The position numbers were made by a program, and so were the translations under genes. Source: Nemertoderma westbladi (taxonomy: Eukaryota; Xenacoelomorpha; Nemertodermatida; Nemertodermatidae). Taken from it: a stretch of DNA of 64,000 nucleotides. Every line of letters begins with the position of its first letter. Position 1 is the stretch's first letter. The notes beneath the pieces were generated by a model that saw only the letters and a list, made by a program, of their open reading frames with translations, was not told where the DNA came from and made no database searches. This document shows, piece after piece, positions 30,401 to 44,760 of the stretch. The stretch covers positions 62,001 through 126,000 of the forward strand of contig JAUCBJ010007806.1 of NCBI GenBank assembly GCA_032718475.1. The letters run 5' to 3'.

Positions 30401-33400
30401 ATTGTATACGGAATAGACATACAACTGTGAAAGAGAAAAATAGTTATTGTATACGGAATAGACATACAACTGTGAAAGAGAAAAATAGTTATTGTATACG
30501 GAATAGACATACATACAACCCTGAAAGTGAAAGTTAGTTATTGTATACGGAATAGACATACAACTGTGAAAGAGAAAAATAGTTATTGTATACGGAATAG
30601 ACATACAACTGTGAAAGAGAAAAATAGTTATTGCATACGGAATAGACATACAACTGTGAAAGAGAAAAATAGTTATTGTATACGGAATAGACATACAACT
30701 GTGAAAGAGAAAAATAGTTATTGTATACGGAATAGACATACATACAACCCTGAAAGTGAAAGTTAGTTATTGTATACGGAATAGACATACAACTGTGAAA
30801 GAGAAAAATAGTTATTGTATACGGAATAGACATACAACTGTGAAAGAGAAAAATAGTTATTGCATACGGAATAGACATACAACTGTGAAAGAGAAAAATA
30901 GTTATTGCATACGGAATAGACATACAACTGTGAAAGAGAAAAATAGTTATTGTATACGGAATAGCCATACAACTGTGAAAGAGAAAAATAGTTATTGCAT
31001 ACGGAATAGACATACAACTGTGAAAGAGAAAAATAGTTATTGCATACGGAATAGACATACAACTGTGAAAGAGAAAAATAGTTATTGTATACGGAATAGC
31101 CATACAACTGTGAAAGAGAAAAATAGTTATTGCATACGGAATAGACATACAACTGTGAAAGAGAAAAATAGTTATTGCATACGGAATAGACATACAACTG
31201 TGAAAGAGAAAAATAGTTATTGCATACGGAATAGACATACAACTGTGAAAGAGAAAAATAGTTATTGTATACGGAATAGCCATACAACTGTGAAAGTGAA
31301 AGTTAGTTATTGCATACGGAATATCCATACAACTGTGAAAGTGAAAGTTAGTTATTGTATACGGAATAGACATACAACTGTGAAAGAGAAAAATAGTTAT
31401 TGCATACGGAATAGACATACAACTGTGAAAGAGAAAAATAGTTATTGCATACGGAATAGACATACAACTGTGAAAGAGAAAAATAGTTATTGTATACGGA
31501 ATAGACATACAACTGTGAAAGAGAAAAATAGTTATTGTATACGGAATAGACATACAACTGTGAAAGAGAAAAATAGTTATTGAATACGGAATAGCCATAC
31601 AACTGTGAAAGAGAAAAATAGTTATTGCATACGGAATAGACATACAACTGTGAAAGAGAAAAATAGTTATTGTATACGGAATAGACATACAACTGTGAAA
31701 GAGAAAAATAGTTATTGTATACGGAATAGCCATACAACTGTGAAAGTGAAAGTTAGTTATTGCATACGGAATAGCCATACAACTGTGAAAGTGAAAGTTA
31801 GTTATTGCATACGGAATAGACATACAACTGTGAAAGAGAAAAATAGTTATTGTATACGGAATAGCCATACAACTGTGAAAGTGAAAGTTAGTTATTGCAT
31901 ACGGAATAGACATACAACTGTGAAAGAGAAAAATAGTTATTGTATACGGAATAGCCATACAACTGTGAAAGTGAAAGTTAGTTATTGCATACGGAATAGA
32001 CATACAACTGTGAAAGAGAAAAATAGTTATTGTATACGGAATAGCCATACAACTGTGAAAGTGAAAGTTAGTTATTGCATACGGAATAGACATACAACTG
32101 TGAAAGAGAAAAATAGTTATTGTATACGGAATAGCCATACAACTGTGAAAGTGAAAGTTAGTTATTGCATACGGAATAGACATACAACTGTGAAAGAGAA
32201 AAATAGTTATTGCATACGGAATAGACATACAACTGTGAAAGAGAAAAATAGTTATTGTATACGGAATAGCCATACAACTGTGAAAGTGAAAGTTAGTTAT
32301 TGTATACGGAATAGCCATACAACTGTGAAAGTGAAAGTTAGTTATTGCATACGGAATAGACATACAACTGTGAAAGAGAAAAATAGTTATTGCATACGGA
32401 ATAGACATACAACTGTGAAAGAGAAAAATAGTTATTGCATACGGAATAGACATACAACTGTGAAAGAGAAAAATAGTTATTGTATACGGAATAGACATAC
32501 ATACAACTGTGAAAGTGAAAGTTAGTTATTGTATACGGAATAGCCATACAACTGTGAAAGTGAAAGTTAGTTATTGCATACGGAATAGACATACAACTGT
32601 GAAAGAGAAAAATAGTTATTGCATACGGAATAGACATACAACTGTGAAAGAGAAAAATAGTTATTGTATACGGAATAGCCATACAACTGTGAAAGTGAAA
32701 GTTAGTTATTGCATACGGAATAGACATACAACTGTGAAAGTGAAAGTTAGTTATTGCATACGGAATAGACATACAACTGTGAAAGAGAAAAATAGTTATT
32801 GCATACGGAATAGACATACAACTGTGAAAGTGAAAGTTAGTTATTGCATACGGAATAGACATACAACTGTGAAAGAGAAAAATAGTTATTGCATACGGAA
32901 TAGCCATACAACTGTGAAAGTGAAAGTTAGTTATTGCATACGGAATAGACATACAACTGTGAAAGTGAAAGTTAGTTATTGCATACGGAATAGACATACA
33001 ACTGTGAAAGAGAAAAATAGTTATTGCATACGGAATAGACATACAACTGTGAAAGAGAAAAATAGTTATTGTATACGGAATAGCCATACAACTGTGAAAG
33101 TGAAAGTTAGTTATTGCATACGGAATAGACATACAACTGTGAAAGTGAAAGTTAGTTATTGCATACGGAATAGACATACAACTGTGAAAGAGAAAAATAG
33201 TTATTGCATACGGAATAGACATACAACTGTGAAAGAGAAAAATAGTTATTGTATACGGAATAGCCATACAACTGTGAAAGTGAAAGTTAGTTATTGCATA
33301 CGGAATAGACATACATACAACTGTGAAAGTGAAGGTTAGTTATTGCATACGGAATAGACATACAACTGTGAAAGAGAAAAATAGTTATTGTATACGGAAT

Positions 33401-36221
33401 AGCCATACAACTGTGAAAGTGAAAGTTAGTTATTGCATACGGAATAGACATACAACTGTGAAAGAGAAAAATAGTTATTGCATACGGAATAGCCAAACAA
33501 CTGTGAAAGTGAAAGTTAGTTATTGCATACGGAATAGACATACAACTGTGAAAGAGAAAAATAGTTATTGCATACGGAATAGACATACAACTGTGAAAGA
33601 GAAAAATAGTTATTGTATACGGAATAGCCATACAACTGTGAAAGTGAAAGTTAGTTATTGCATACGGAATAGACATACATACAACTGTGAAAGTGAAAGT
33701 TAGTTATTGTATACGGAATAGCCATACAACTGTGAAAGTGAAAGTTAGTTATTGCATACGGAATAGACATACAACTGTGAAAGAGAAAAATAGTTATTGC
33801 ATACGGAATAGACATACATACAACTGTGAAAGTGAAAGTTAGTTATTGTATACGGAATAGCCATACAACTGTGAAAGTGAAAGTTAGTTATTGCATACGG
33901 AATAGACATACAACTGTGAAAGAGAAAAATAGTTATTGCATACGGAATAGACATACAACTGTGAAAGAGAAAAATAGTTATTGTATACGGAATAGCCATA
34001 CAACTGTGAAAGTGAAAGTTAGTTATTGCATACGGAATAGACATACAACTGTGAAAGAGAAAAATAGTTATTGTATACGGAATAGCCATACAACTGTGAA
34101 AGTGAAAGTTAGTTATTGCATACGGAATAGACATACAACTGTGAAAGAGAAAAATAGTTATTGTATACGGAATAGCCATACAACTGTGAAAGTGAAAGTT
34201 AGTTATTGCATACGGAATAGCCATACAACTGTGAAAGTGAAAGTTAGTTATTGCATACGGAATAGACATACAACTGTGAAAGAGAAAAATAGTTATTGTA
34301 TACGGAATAGCCATACAACTGTGAAAGTGAAAGTTAGTTATTGCATACGGAATAGCCATACAACTGTGAAAGTGAAAGTTAGTTATTGCATACGGAATAG
34401 ACATACAACTGTGAAAGAGAAAAATAGTTATTGCATACGGAATAGACATACAACTGTGAAAGAGAAAAATAGTTATTGTATACGGAATAGCCATACAACT
34501 GTGAAAGTGAAAGTTAGTTATTGCATACGGAATAGACATACAACTGTGAAAGAGAAAAATAGTTATTGTATACGGAATAGCCATACAACTGTGAAAGTGA
34601 AAGTTAGTTATTGCATACGGAATAGACATACAACTGTGAAAGAGAAAAATAGTTATTGTATACGGAATAGCCATACAACTGTGAAAGTGAAAGTTAGTTA
34701 TTGCATACGGAATAGACATACAACTGTGAAAGAGAAAAATAGTTATTGCATACGGAATAGACATACAACTGTGAAAGAGAAAAATAGTTATTGTATACGG
34801 AATAGCCATACAACTGTGAAAGTGAAAGTTAGTTATTGCATACGGAATAGACATACATACAACTGTGAAAGTGAAAGTTAGTTATTGTATACGGAATAGC
34901 CATACAACTGTGAAAGTGAAAGTTAGTTATTGCATACGGAATAGACATACAACTGTGAAAGAGAAAAATAGTTATTGTATACGGAATAGCCATACAACTA
35001 GGAAAATGAAAGTTAGTTATTGCATACGGAATAGACATACAACTGTGAAAGAGAAAAATAGTTATTGTATACGGAATAGACATACAACTGTGAAAGAGAA
35101 AAATAGTTATTGTATACGGAATAGACATACAACTGTGAAAGAGAAAAATAGTTATTGTATACGGAATAGCCATACAACTGTGAAAGTGAAAGTTAGTTAT
35201 TGCATACGGAATAGACATACAACTGTGAAAGAGAAAAATAGTTATTGCATACGGAATAGACATACAACTGTGAAAGTGAAAGTTAGTTATTGCATACGGA
35301 ATAGACATACAACTGTGAAAGAGAAAAATAGTTATTGCATACGGAATAGACATACAACTGTGAAAGAGAAAAATAGTTATTGTATACGGAATAGCCATAC
35401 AACTGTGAAAGTGAAAGTTAGTTATTGCATACGGAATAGACATACATACAACTGTGAAAGTGAAAGTTAGTTATTGTATACGGAATAGCCATACAACTGT
35501 GAAAGTGAAAGTTAGTTATTGCATACGGAATAGACATACAACTGTGAAAGAGAAAAATAGTTATTGCATACGGAATAGACATACATACAACTGTGAAAGT
35601 GAAAGTTAGTTATTGTATACGGAATAGCCATACAACTGTGAAAGTGAAAGTTAGTTATTGCATACGGAATAGACATACAACTGTGAAAGAGAAAAATAGT
35701 TATTGCATACGGAATAGACATACAACTGTGAAAGAGAAAAATAGTTATTGTATACGGAATAGCCATACAACTGTGAAAGTGAAAGTTAGTTATTGCATAC
35801 GGAATAGACATACAACTGTGAAAGAGAAAAATAGTTATTGCATACGGAATAGACATACAACTGTGAAAGAGAAAAATAGTTATTGTATACGGAATAGCCA
35901 TACAACTGTGAAAGTGAAAGTTAGTTATTGCATACGGAATAGCCATACAACTGTGAAAGAGAAAAATAGTTATTGCATACGGAATAGACATACATACAAC
36001 TGTGAAAGTGAAAGTTAGTTATTGTATACGGAATAGCCATACAACTGTGAAAGAGAAAAATAGTTATTGCATACGGAATAGACATACATACAACTGTGAA
36101 AGTGAAAGTTAGTTATTGTATACGGAATAGCCATACAACTGTGAAAGTGAAAGTTAGTTATTGCATACGGAATAGCCATACAACTGTGAAAGAGAAAAAT
36201 AGTTATTGCATACGGAATAGA

Positions 36222-37930
36222 CATACATACAACTGTGAAAGTGAAAGTTAGTTATTGTATACGGAATAGCCATACAACTGTGAAAGTGAAAGTTAGTTAT
36301 TGCATACGGAATAGACATACAACTGTGAAAGAGAAAAATAGTTATTGCATACGGAATAGACATACAACTGTGAAAGAGAAAAATAGTTATTGCATACGGA
36401 ATAGACATACATACAACTGTGAAAGTGAAAGTTAGTTATTGTATACGGAATAGCCATACAACTGTGAAAGTGAAAGTTAGTTATTGCATACGGAATAGCC
36501 ATACAACTGTGAAAGTGAAAGTTAGTTATTGCATACGGAATAGACATACAACTGTGAAAGAGAAAAATAGTTATTGCATACGGAATAGACATACATACAA
36601 CTGTGAAAGTGAAAGTTAGTTATTGTATACGGAATAGCCATACAACTGTGAAAGTGAAAGTTAGTTATTGTATACGGAATAGCCATACAACTGTGAAAGT
36701 GAAAGTTAGTTATTGCATACGGAATAGACATACAACTGTGAAAGAGAAAAATAGTTATTGCATACGGAATAGACATACATACAACTGTGAAAGTGAAAGT
36801 TAGTTATTGTATACGGAATAGCCATACAACTGTGAAAGTGAAAGTTAGTTATTGTATACGGAATAGCCATACAACTGTGAAAGTGAAAGTTAGTTATTGC
36901 ATACGGAATAGACATACAACTGTGAAAGAGAAAAATAGTTATTGCATACGGAATAGACATACAACTGTGAAAGAGAAAAATAGTTATTGCATACGGAATA
37001 GACATACATACAACTGTGAAAGTGAAAGTTAGTTATTGTATACGGAATAGCCATACAACTGTGAAAGTGAAAGTTAGTTATTGCATACGGAATAGCCATA
37101 CAACTGTGAAAGAGAAAAATAGTTATTGCATACGGAATAGACATACATACAACTGTGAAAGTGAAAGTTAGTTATTGTATACGGAATAGCCATACAACTG
37201 TGAAAGTGAAAGTTAGTTATTGTATACGGAATAGCCATACAACTGTGAAAGTGAAAGTTAGTTATTGTATACGGAATAGCCATACAACTGTGAAAGTGAA
37301 AGTTAGTTATTGTATACGGAATAGCCATACAACTGTGAAAGTGAAAGTTAGTTATTGCATACGGAATAGACATACAACTGTGAAAGAGAAAAATAGTTAT
37401 TGCATACGGAATAGACATACATACAACTGTGAAAGTGAAAGTTAGTTATTGTATACGGAATAGCCATACAACTGTGAAAGTGAAAGTTAGTTATTGTATA
37501 CGGAATAGCCATACAACTGTGAAAGTGAAAGTTAGTTATTGCATACGGAATAGACATACAACTGTGAAAGAGAAAAATAGTTATTGCATACGGAATAGAC
37601 ATACAACTGTGAAAGAGAAAAATAGTTATTGCATACGGAATAGACATACATACAACTGTGAAAGTGAAAGTTAGTTATTGTATACGGAATAGCCATACAA
37701 CTGTGAAAGTGAAAGTTAGTTATTGCATACGGAATAGCCATACAACTGTGAAAGAGAAAAATAGTTATTGCATACGGAATAGACATACATACAACTGTGA
37801 AAGTGAAAGTTAGTTATTGTATACGGAATAGCCATACAACTGTGAAAGTGAAAGTTAGTTATTGCATACGGAATAGACATACAACTGTGAAAGAGAAAAA
37901 TAGTTATTGCATACGGAATAGACATACATA
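36222..37930. repeat. 184-bp higher-order repeat and derivatives (139, 229, 274 bp)
   Basis: The 49-bp units begin at 36,222, 36,406, 36,590 and 36,774, exactly 184 bp apart (three 45-bp units plus one 49-bp unit). They continue at 37,003, 37,142, 37,416, 37,645, 37,784 and 37,923, with steps of 229, 139, 274, 229, 139 and 139 bp. The 229 then 139 pair starting at 36,774 recurs at 37,416, 642 bp away. Confidence 0.9.
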
Positions 37931-40079
37931 CAACTGTGAAAGTGAAAGTTAGTTATTGTATACGGAATAGCCATACAACTGTGAAAGTGAAAGTTAGTTA
38001 TTGTATACGGAATAGCCATACAACTGTGAAAGTGAAAGTTAGTTATTGTATACGGAATAGCCATACAACTGTGAAAGTGAAAGTTAGTTATTGCATACGG
38101 AATAGACATACAACTGTGAAAGAGAAAAATAGTTATTGCATACGGAATAGACATACAACTGTGAAAGAGAAAAATAGTTATTGTATACGGAATAGCCATA
38201 CAACTGTGAAAGTGAAAGTTAGTTATTGCATACGGAATAGACATACAACTGTGAAAGTGAAAGTTAGTTATTGCATACGGAATAGACATACAACTGTGAA
38301 AGAGAAAAATAGTTATTGCATACGGAATAGACATACAACTGTGAAAGAGAAAAATAGTTATTGTATACGGAATAGCCATACAACTGTGAAAGTGAAAGTT
38401 AGTTATTGCATACGGAATAGACATACAACTGTGAAAGAGAAAAATAGTTATTGTATACGGAATAGCCATACAACTGTGAAAGTGAAAGTTAGTTATTGCA
38501 TACGGAATAGACATACAACTGTGAAAGTGAAAGTTAGTTATTGCATACGGAATAGACATACAACTGTGAAAGAGAAAAATAGTTATTGTATACGGAATAG
38601 CCATACAACTGTGAAAGTGAAAGTTAGTTATTGCATACGGAATAGACATACAACTGTGAAAGTGAAAGTTAGTTATTGCATACGGAATAGACATACAACT
38701 GTGAAAGAGAAAAATAGTTATTGTATACGGAATAGCCATACAACTGTGAAAGTGAAAGTTAGTTATTGCATACGGAATAGACATACAACTGTGAAAGTGA
38801 AAGTTAGTTATTGCATACGGAATAGACATACAACTGTGAAAGAGAAAAATAGTTATTGCATACGGAATAGACATACAACTGTGAAAGAGAAAAATAGTTA
38901 TTGTATACGGAATAGCCATACAACTGTGAAAGTGAAAGTTAGTTATTGCATACGGAATAGACATACAACTGTGAAAGAGAAAAATAGTTATTGCATACGG
39001 AATAGACATACAACTGTGAAAGAGAAAAATAGTTATTGTATACGGAATAGCCATACAACTGTGAAAGTGAAAGTTAGTTATTGCATACGGAATAGACATA
39101 CAACTGTGAAAGTGAAAGTTAGTTATTGCATACGGAATAGACATACAACTGTGAAAGAGAAAAATAGTTATTGCATACGGAATAGACATACAACTGTGAA
39201 AGAGAAAAATAGTTATTGTATACGGAATAGCCATACAACTGTGAAAGTGAAAGTTAGTTATTGCATACGGAATAGACATACAACTGTGAAAGAGAAAAAT
39301 AGTTATTGTATACGGAATAGCCATACAACTGTGAAAGTGAAAGTTAGTTATTGCATACGGAATAGACATACAACTGTGAAAGAGAAAAATAGTTATTGCA
39401 TACGGAATAGCCAAACAACTGTGAAAGTGAAAGTTAGTTATTGCATACGGAATAGACATACAACTGTGAAAGAGAAAAATAGTTATTGCATACGGAATAG
39501 ACATACAACTGTGAAAGAGAAAAATAGTTATTGTATACGGAATAGCCATACAACTGTGAAAGTGAAAGTTAGTTATTGCATACGGAATAGACATACAACT
39601 GTGAAAGAGAAAAATAGTTATTGTATACGGAATAGCCATACAACTGTGAAAGAGAAAAATAGTTATTGCATACGGAATAGCCATACAACTAGGAAAATGA
39701 AAGTTAGTTATTGCATACGGAATAGACATACAACTGTGAAAGAGAAAAATAGTTATTGTATACGGAATAGCCATACAACTAGGAAAATGAAAGTTAGTTA
39801 TTGCATACGGAATAGACATACAACTGTGAAAGAGAAAAATAGTTATTGTATACGGAATAGACATACAACTGTGAAAGAGAAAAATAGTTATTGTATACGG
39901 AATAGCCATACAACTAGGAAAATGAAAGTTAGTTATTGCATACGGAATAGACATACAACTGTGAAAGAGAAAAATAGTTATTGTATACGGAATAGCCATA
40001 CAACTAGGAAAATGAAAGTTAGTTATTGCATACGGAATAGACATACAACTGTGAAAGAGAAAAATAGTTATTGTATACG

Positions 40080-42110
40080 GAATAGCCATACATACAACTG
40101 TGAAAGTGAAAGTTAGTTATTGTATACGGAATAGCCATACATACAACTGTGAAAGTGAAAGTTAGTTATTGTATACGGAATAGCCATACAACTGTGAAAG
40201 AGAAAAATAGTTATTGTATACGGAATAGCCATACAACTGTGAAAGAGAAAAATAGTTATTGTATACGGAATAGCCATACAATTGTGAAAGAGAAAAATAG
40301 TTATTGTATACGGAATAGACATACAACTGTGAAAGTGAAAGTTAGTTATTGCATACGGAATAGACATACAACTGTGAAAGAGAAAAATAGTTATTGTATA
40401 CGGAATAGCCATACAACTGTGAAAGTGAAAGTTAGTTATTGCATACGGAATAGACATACAACTGTGAAAGAGAAAAATAGTTATTGTATACGGAATAGCC
40501 ATACAACTGTGAAAGTGAAAGTTAGTTATTGCATACGGAATAGACATACAACTGTGAAAGAGAAAAATAGTTATTGTATACGGAATAGCCATACAACTGT
40601 GAAAGTGAAAGTTAGTTATTGCATACGGAATAGACATACAACTGTGAAAGAGAAAAATAGTTATTGTATACGGAATAGCCATACAACTGTGAAAGTGAAA
40701 GTTAGTTATTGCATACGGAATAGACATACAACTGTGAAAGAGAAAAATAGTTATTGTATACGGAATAGCCATACAACTGTGAAAGTGAAAGTTAGTTATT
40801 GCATACGGAATAGACATACAACTGTGAAAGAGAAAAATAGTTATTGTATACGGAATAGCCATACAACTGTGAAAGAGAAAAATAGTTATTGTATACGGAA
40901 TAGCCATACAACTGTGAAAGTGAAAGTTAGTTATTGCATACGGAATAGACATACAACTGTGAAAGAGAAAAATAGTTATTGTATACGGAATAGCCATACA
41001 ACTGTGAAAGAGAAAAATAGTTATTGTATACGGAATAGCCATACAACTGTGAAAGAGAAAAATAGTTATTGTATACGGAATAGCCATACAACTGTGAAAG
41101 AGAAAAATAGTTATTGTATACGGAATAGCCATACAACTGTGAAAGAGAAAAATAGTTATTGTATACGGAATAGCCATACAACTGTGAAAGAGAAAAATAG
41201 TTATTGTATACGGAATAGCCATACAACTGTGAAAGAGAAAAATAGTTATTGCATACGGAATAGACATACAACTGTGAAAGAGAAAAATAGTTATTGCATA
41301 CGGAATAGCCATACAACTGTGAAAGAGAAAAATAGTTATTGCATACGGAATAGACATACAACTGTGAAAGAGAAAAATAGTTATTGTATACGGAATAGCC
41401 ATACAACTAGGAAAATGAAAGTTAGTTATTGCATACGGAATAGACATACAACTGTGAAAGAGAAAAATAGTTATTGTATACGGAATAGCCATACAACTGT
41501 GAAAGAGAAAAATAGTTATTGCATACGGAATAGCCATACAACTGTGAAAGAGAAAAATAGTTATTGTATACGGAATAGCCATACAACTGTGAAAGTGAAA
41601 GTTAGTTATTGCATACGGAATAGACATACAACTGTGAAAGAGAAAAATAGTTATTGTATACGGAATAGCCATACAACTAGGAAAATGAAAGTTAGTTATT
41701 GCATACGGAATAGACATACAACTGTGAAAGAGAAAAATAGTTATTGTATACGGAATAGCCATACAACTAGGAAAATGAAAGTTAGTTATTGCATACGGAA
41801 TAGACATACAACTGTGAAAGAGAAAAATAGTTATTGTATACGGAATAGCCATACATACAACTGTGAAAGTGAAAGTTAGTTATTGTATACGGAATAGCCA
41901 TACATACAACTGTGAAAGTGAAAGTTAGTTATTGTATACGGAATAGCCATACAACTGTGAAAGAGAAAAATAGTTATTGTATACGGAATAGCCATACAAC
42001 TGTGAAAGAGAAAAATAGTTATTGTATACGGAATAGCCATACAATTGTGAAAGAGAAAAATAGTTATTGTATACGGAATAGACATACAACTGTGAAAGTG
42101 AAAGTTAGTT
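40080..42110. repeat. Displaced block duplication inside the satellite (1,763-bp offset)
   Basis: Two adjacent 49-bp units at 40,087 and 40,136 are followed two units later by a unit with the private change ACAATTGTG (near 40,281). The same arrangement recurs at 41,850, 41,899 and 42,044. The offset is 1,763 bp, equal to 39 x 45 + 8, as expected for two 49-bp units inside the interval. Confidence 0.85.
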
Positions 42111-44205
42111 ATTGTATACGGAATAGACATACAACTGTGAAAGTGAAAGTTAGTTATTGTATACGGAATAGCCATACATACAACTGTGAAAGTGAAAGTT
42201 AGTTATTGTATACGGAATAGACATACAACTGTGAAAGTGAAAGTTAGTTATTGTATACGGAATAGCCATACATACAACTGTGAAAGTGAAAGTTAGTTAT
42301 TGCATACGGAATAGCCATACAACTGTGAAAGTGAAAGTTAGTTATTGTATACGGAATAGCCATACATACAACTGTGAAAGTGAAAGTTAGTTATTGTATA
42401 CGGAATAGCCATACAACTGTGAAAGAGAAAAATAGTTATTGTATACGGAATAGACATACAACTGTGAAAGTGAAAGTTAGTTATTGTATACGGAATAGAC
42501 ATACAACTGTGAAAGTGAAAGTTAGTTATTGTATACGGAATAGCCATACATACAACTGTGAAAGTGAAAGTTAGTTATTGCATACGGAATAGCCATACAA
42601 CTGTGAAAGAGAAAAATAGTTATTGTATACGGAATAGCCATACATACAACTGTGAAAGTGAAAGTTAGTTATTGTATACGGAATAGCCATACATACAACT
42701 GTGAAAGTGAAAGTTAGTTATTGCATACGGAATAGACATACAACTGTGAAAGAGAAAAATAGTTATTGTATACGGAATAGCCATACATACAACTGTGAAA
42801 GTGAAAGTTAGTTATTGTATACGGAATAGCCATACATACAACTGTGAAAGTGAAAGTTAGTTATTGTATACGGAATAGCCATACAACTGTGAAAGAGAAA
42901 AATAGTTATTGTATACGGAATAGCCATACATACAACTGTGAAAGTGAAAGTTAGTTATTGTATACGGAATAGCCATACATACAACTGTGAAAGTGAAAGT
43001 TAGTTATTGTATACGGAATAGCCATACAACTGTGAAAGAGAAAAATAGTTATTGTATACGGAATAGACATACAACTGTGAAAGTGAAAGTTAGTTATTGT
43101 ATACGGAATAGCCATACATACAACTGTGAAAGTGAAAGTTAGTTATTGCATACGGAATAGCCATACAACTGTGAAAGTGAAAGTTAGTTATTGTATACGG
43201 AATAGCCATACATACAACTGTGAAAGTGAAAGTTAGTTATTGTATACGGAATAGCCATACAACTGTGAAAGAGAAAAATAGTTATTGCATACGGAATAGC
43301 CATACAACTGTGAAAGAGAAAGTTAGTTATTGCATACGGAATAGCCATACAACTGTGAAAGAGAAAAATAGTTATTGTATACGGAATAGCCATACAACTG
43401 TGAAAGTGAAAGTTAGTTATTGCATGCGGAATAGACATACAACTGTGAAAGTGAAAGTTAGTTATTGCATACGGAATAGACATACAACTGTGAAAGAGAA
43501 AAATAGTTATTGTATACGGAATAGCCATACATACAACTGTGAAAGTGAAAGTTAGTTATTGTATACGGAATAGCCATACATACAACTGTGAAAGTGAAAG
43601 TTAGTTATTGCATACGGAATAGCCATACAACTGTGAAAGTGAAAGTTAGTTATTGCATACGGAATAGCCATACATACAACTCTGAAAGTGAAAGTTAGTT
43701 ATTGTATACGGAATAGCCATACATACAACTGTGAAAGTGAAAGTTAGTTATTGTATACGGAATAGCCATACATACAACTGTGAAAGTGAAAGTTAGTTAT
43801 TGTATACGGAATAGCCATACAACTGTGAAAGAGAAAAATAGTTATTGTATACGGAATAGCCATACAACTGTGAAAGTGAAAGTTAGTTATTGTATACGGA
43901 ATAGCCATACAACTGTGAAAGAGAAAAATAGTTATTGTATACGGAATAGCCATACAACTGTGAAAGAGAAAGTTAGTTATTGCATACGGAATAGCCATAC
44001 AACTGTGAAAGTGAAAGTTAGTTATTGTATACGGAATAGCCATACATACAACTGTGAAAGTGAAAGTTAGTTATTGTATACGGAATAGCCATACATACAA
44101 CTGTGAAAGTGAAAGTTAGTTATTGTATACGGAATAGCCATACAACTGTGAAAGAGAAAAATAGTTATTGTATACGGAATAGCCATACAACTGTGAAAGA
44201 GAAGG

Positions 44206-44760
44206 TTAGTTATTGTATACGGAATAGCCATACATACAACTGTGAAAGTGAAAGTTAGTTATTGTATACGGAATAGCCATACAACTGTGAAAGAGAAAAA
44301 TAGTTATTGTATACGGAATAGCCATACAACTGTGAAAGAGAAAGTTAGTTATTGCATACGGAATAGCCATACAACTGTGAAAGTGAAAGTTAGTTATTGT
44401 ATACGGAATAGCCATACATACAACTGTGAAAGTGAAAGTTAGTTATTGTATACGGAATAGCCATACAACTGTGAAAGAGAAAAATAGTTATTGTATACGG
44501 AATAGCCATACAACTGTGAAAGAGAAGGTTAGTTATTGTATACGGAATAGCCATACATACAACTGTGAAAGTGAAAGTTAGTTATTGTATACGGAATAGC
44601 CATACAACTGTGAAAGAGAAAAATAGTTATTGTATACGGAATAGCCATACAACTGTGAAAGAGAAAGTTAGTTATTGCATACGGAATAGCCATACAACTG
44701 TGAAAGTGAAAGTTAGTTATTGTATACGGAATAGCCATACATACAACTGTGAAAGTGAAA
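44206..44760. repeat. 323-bp higher-order repeat
   Basis: 49-bp units at 44,229, 44,413, 44,552 and 44,736 are spaced 184, 139 and 184 bp. The 184-bp segments starting at 44,229 and 44,552 are the same in unit order, giving a 323-bp period (7 x 45 + 8). Confidence 0.8.

Larger units (their letters stand above)
20250..30511. repeat. Satellite sub-block C: about 228 units, one 39-bp unit
   Basis: A short 319-bp step (7 x 45 + 4) separates the 49-bp units at 20,246 and 20,565. The next 49-bp unit is at 30,508. The distance of 9,943 bp equals 221 x 45 + 4 - 6; the missing 6 bp is the single 39-bp unit near 25,485. The GAGAAAAATAG tail and the AGACAT form become common toward the right. Higher-order repeats of 855 bp (23.8-26.3 kb) and 360 bp (26.4-27.4 kb) are nested inside. 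Confidence 0.92.
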
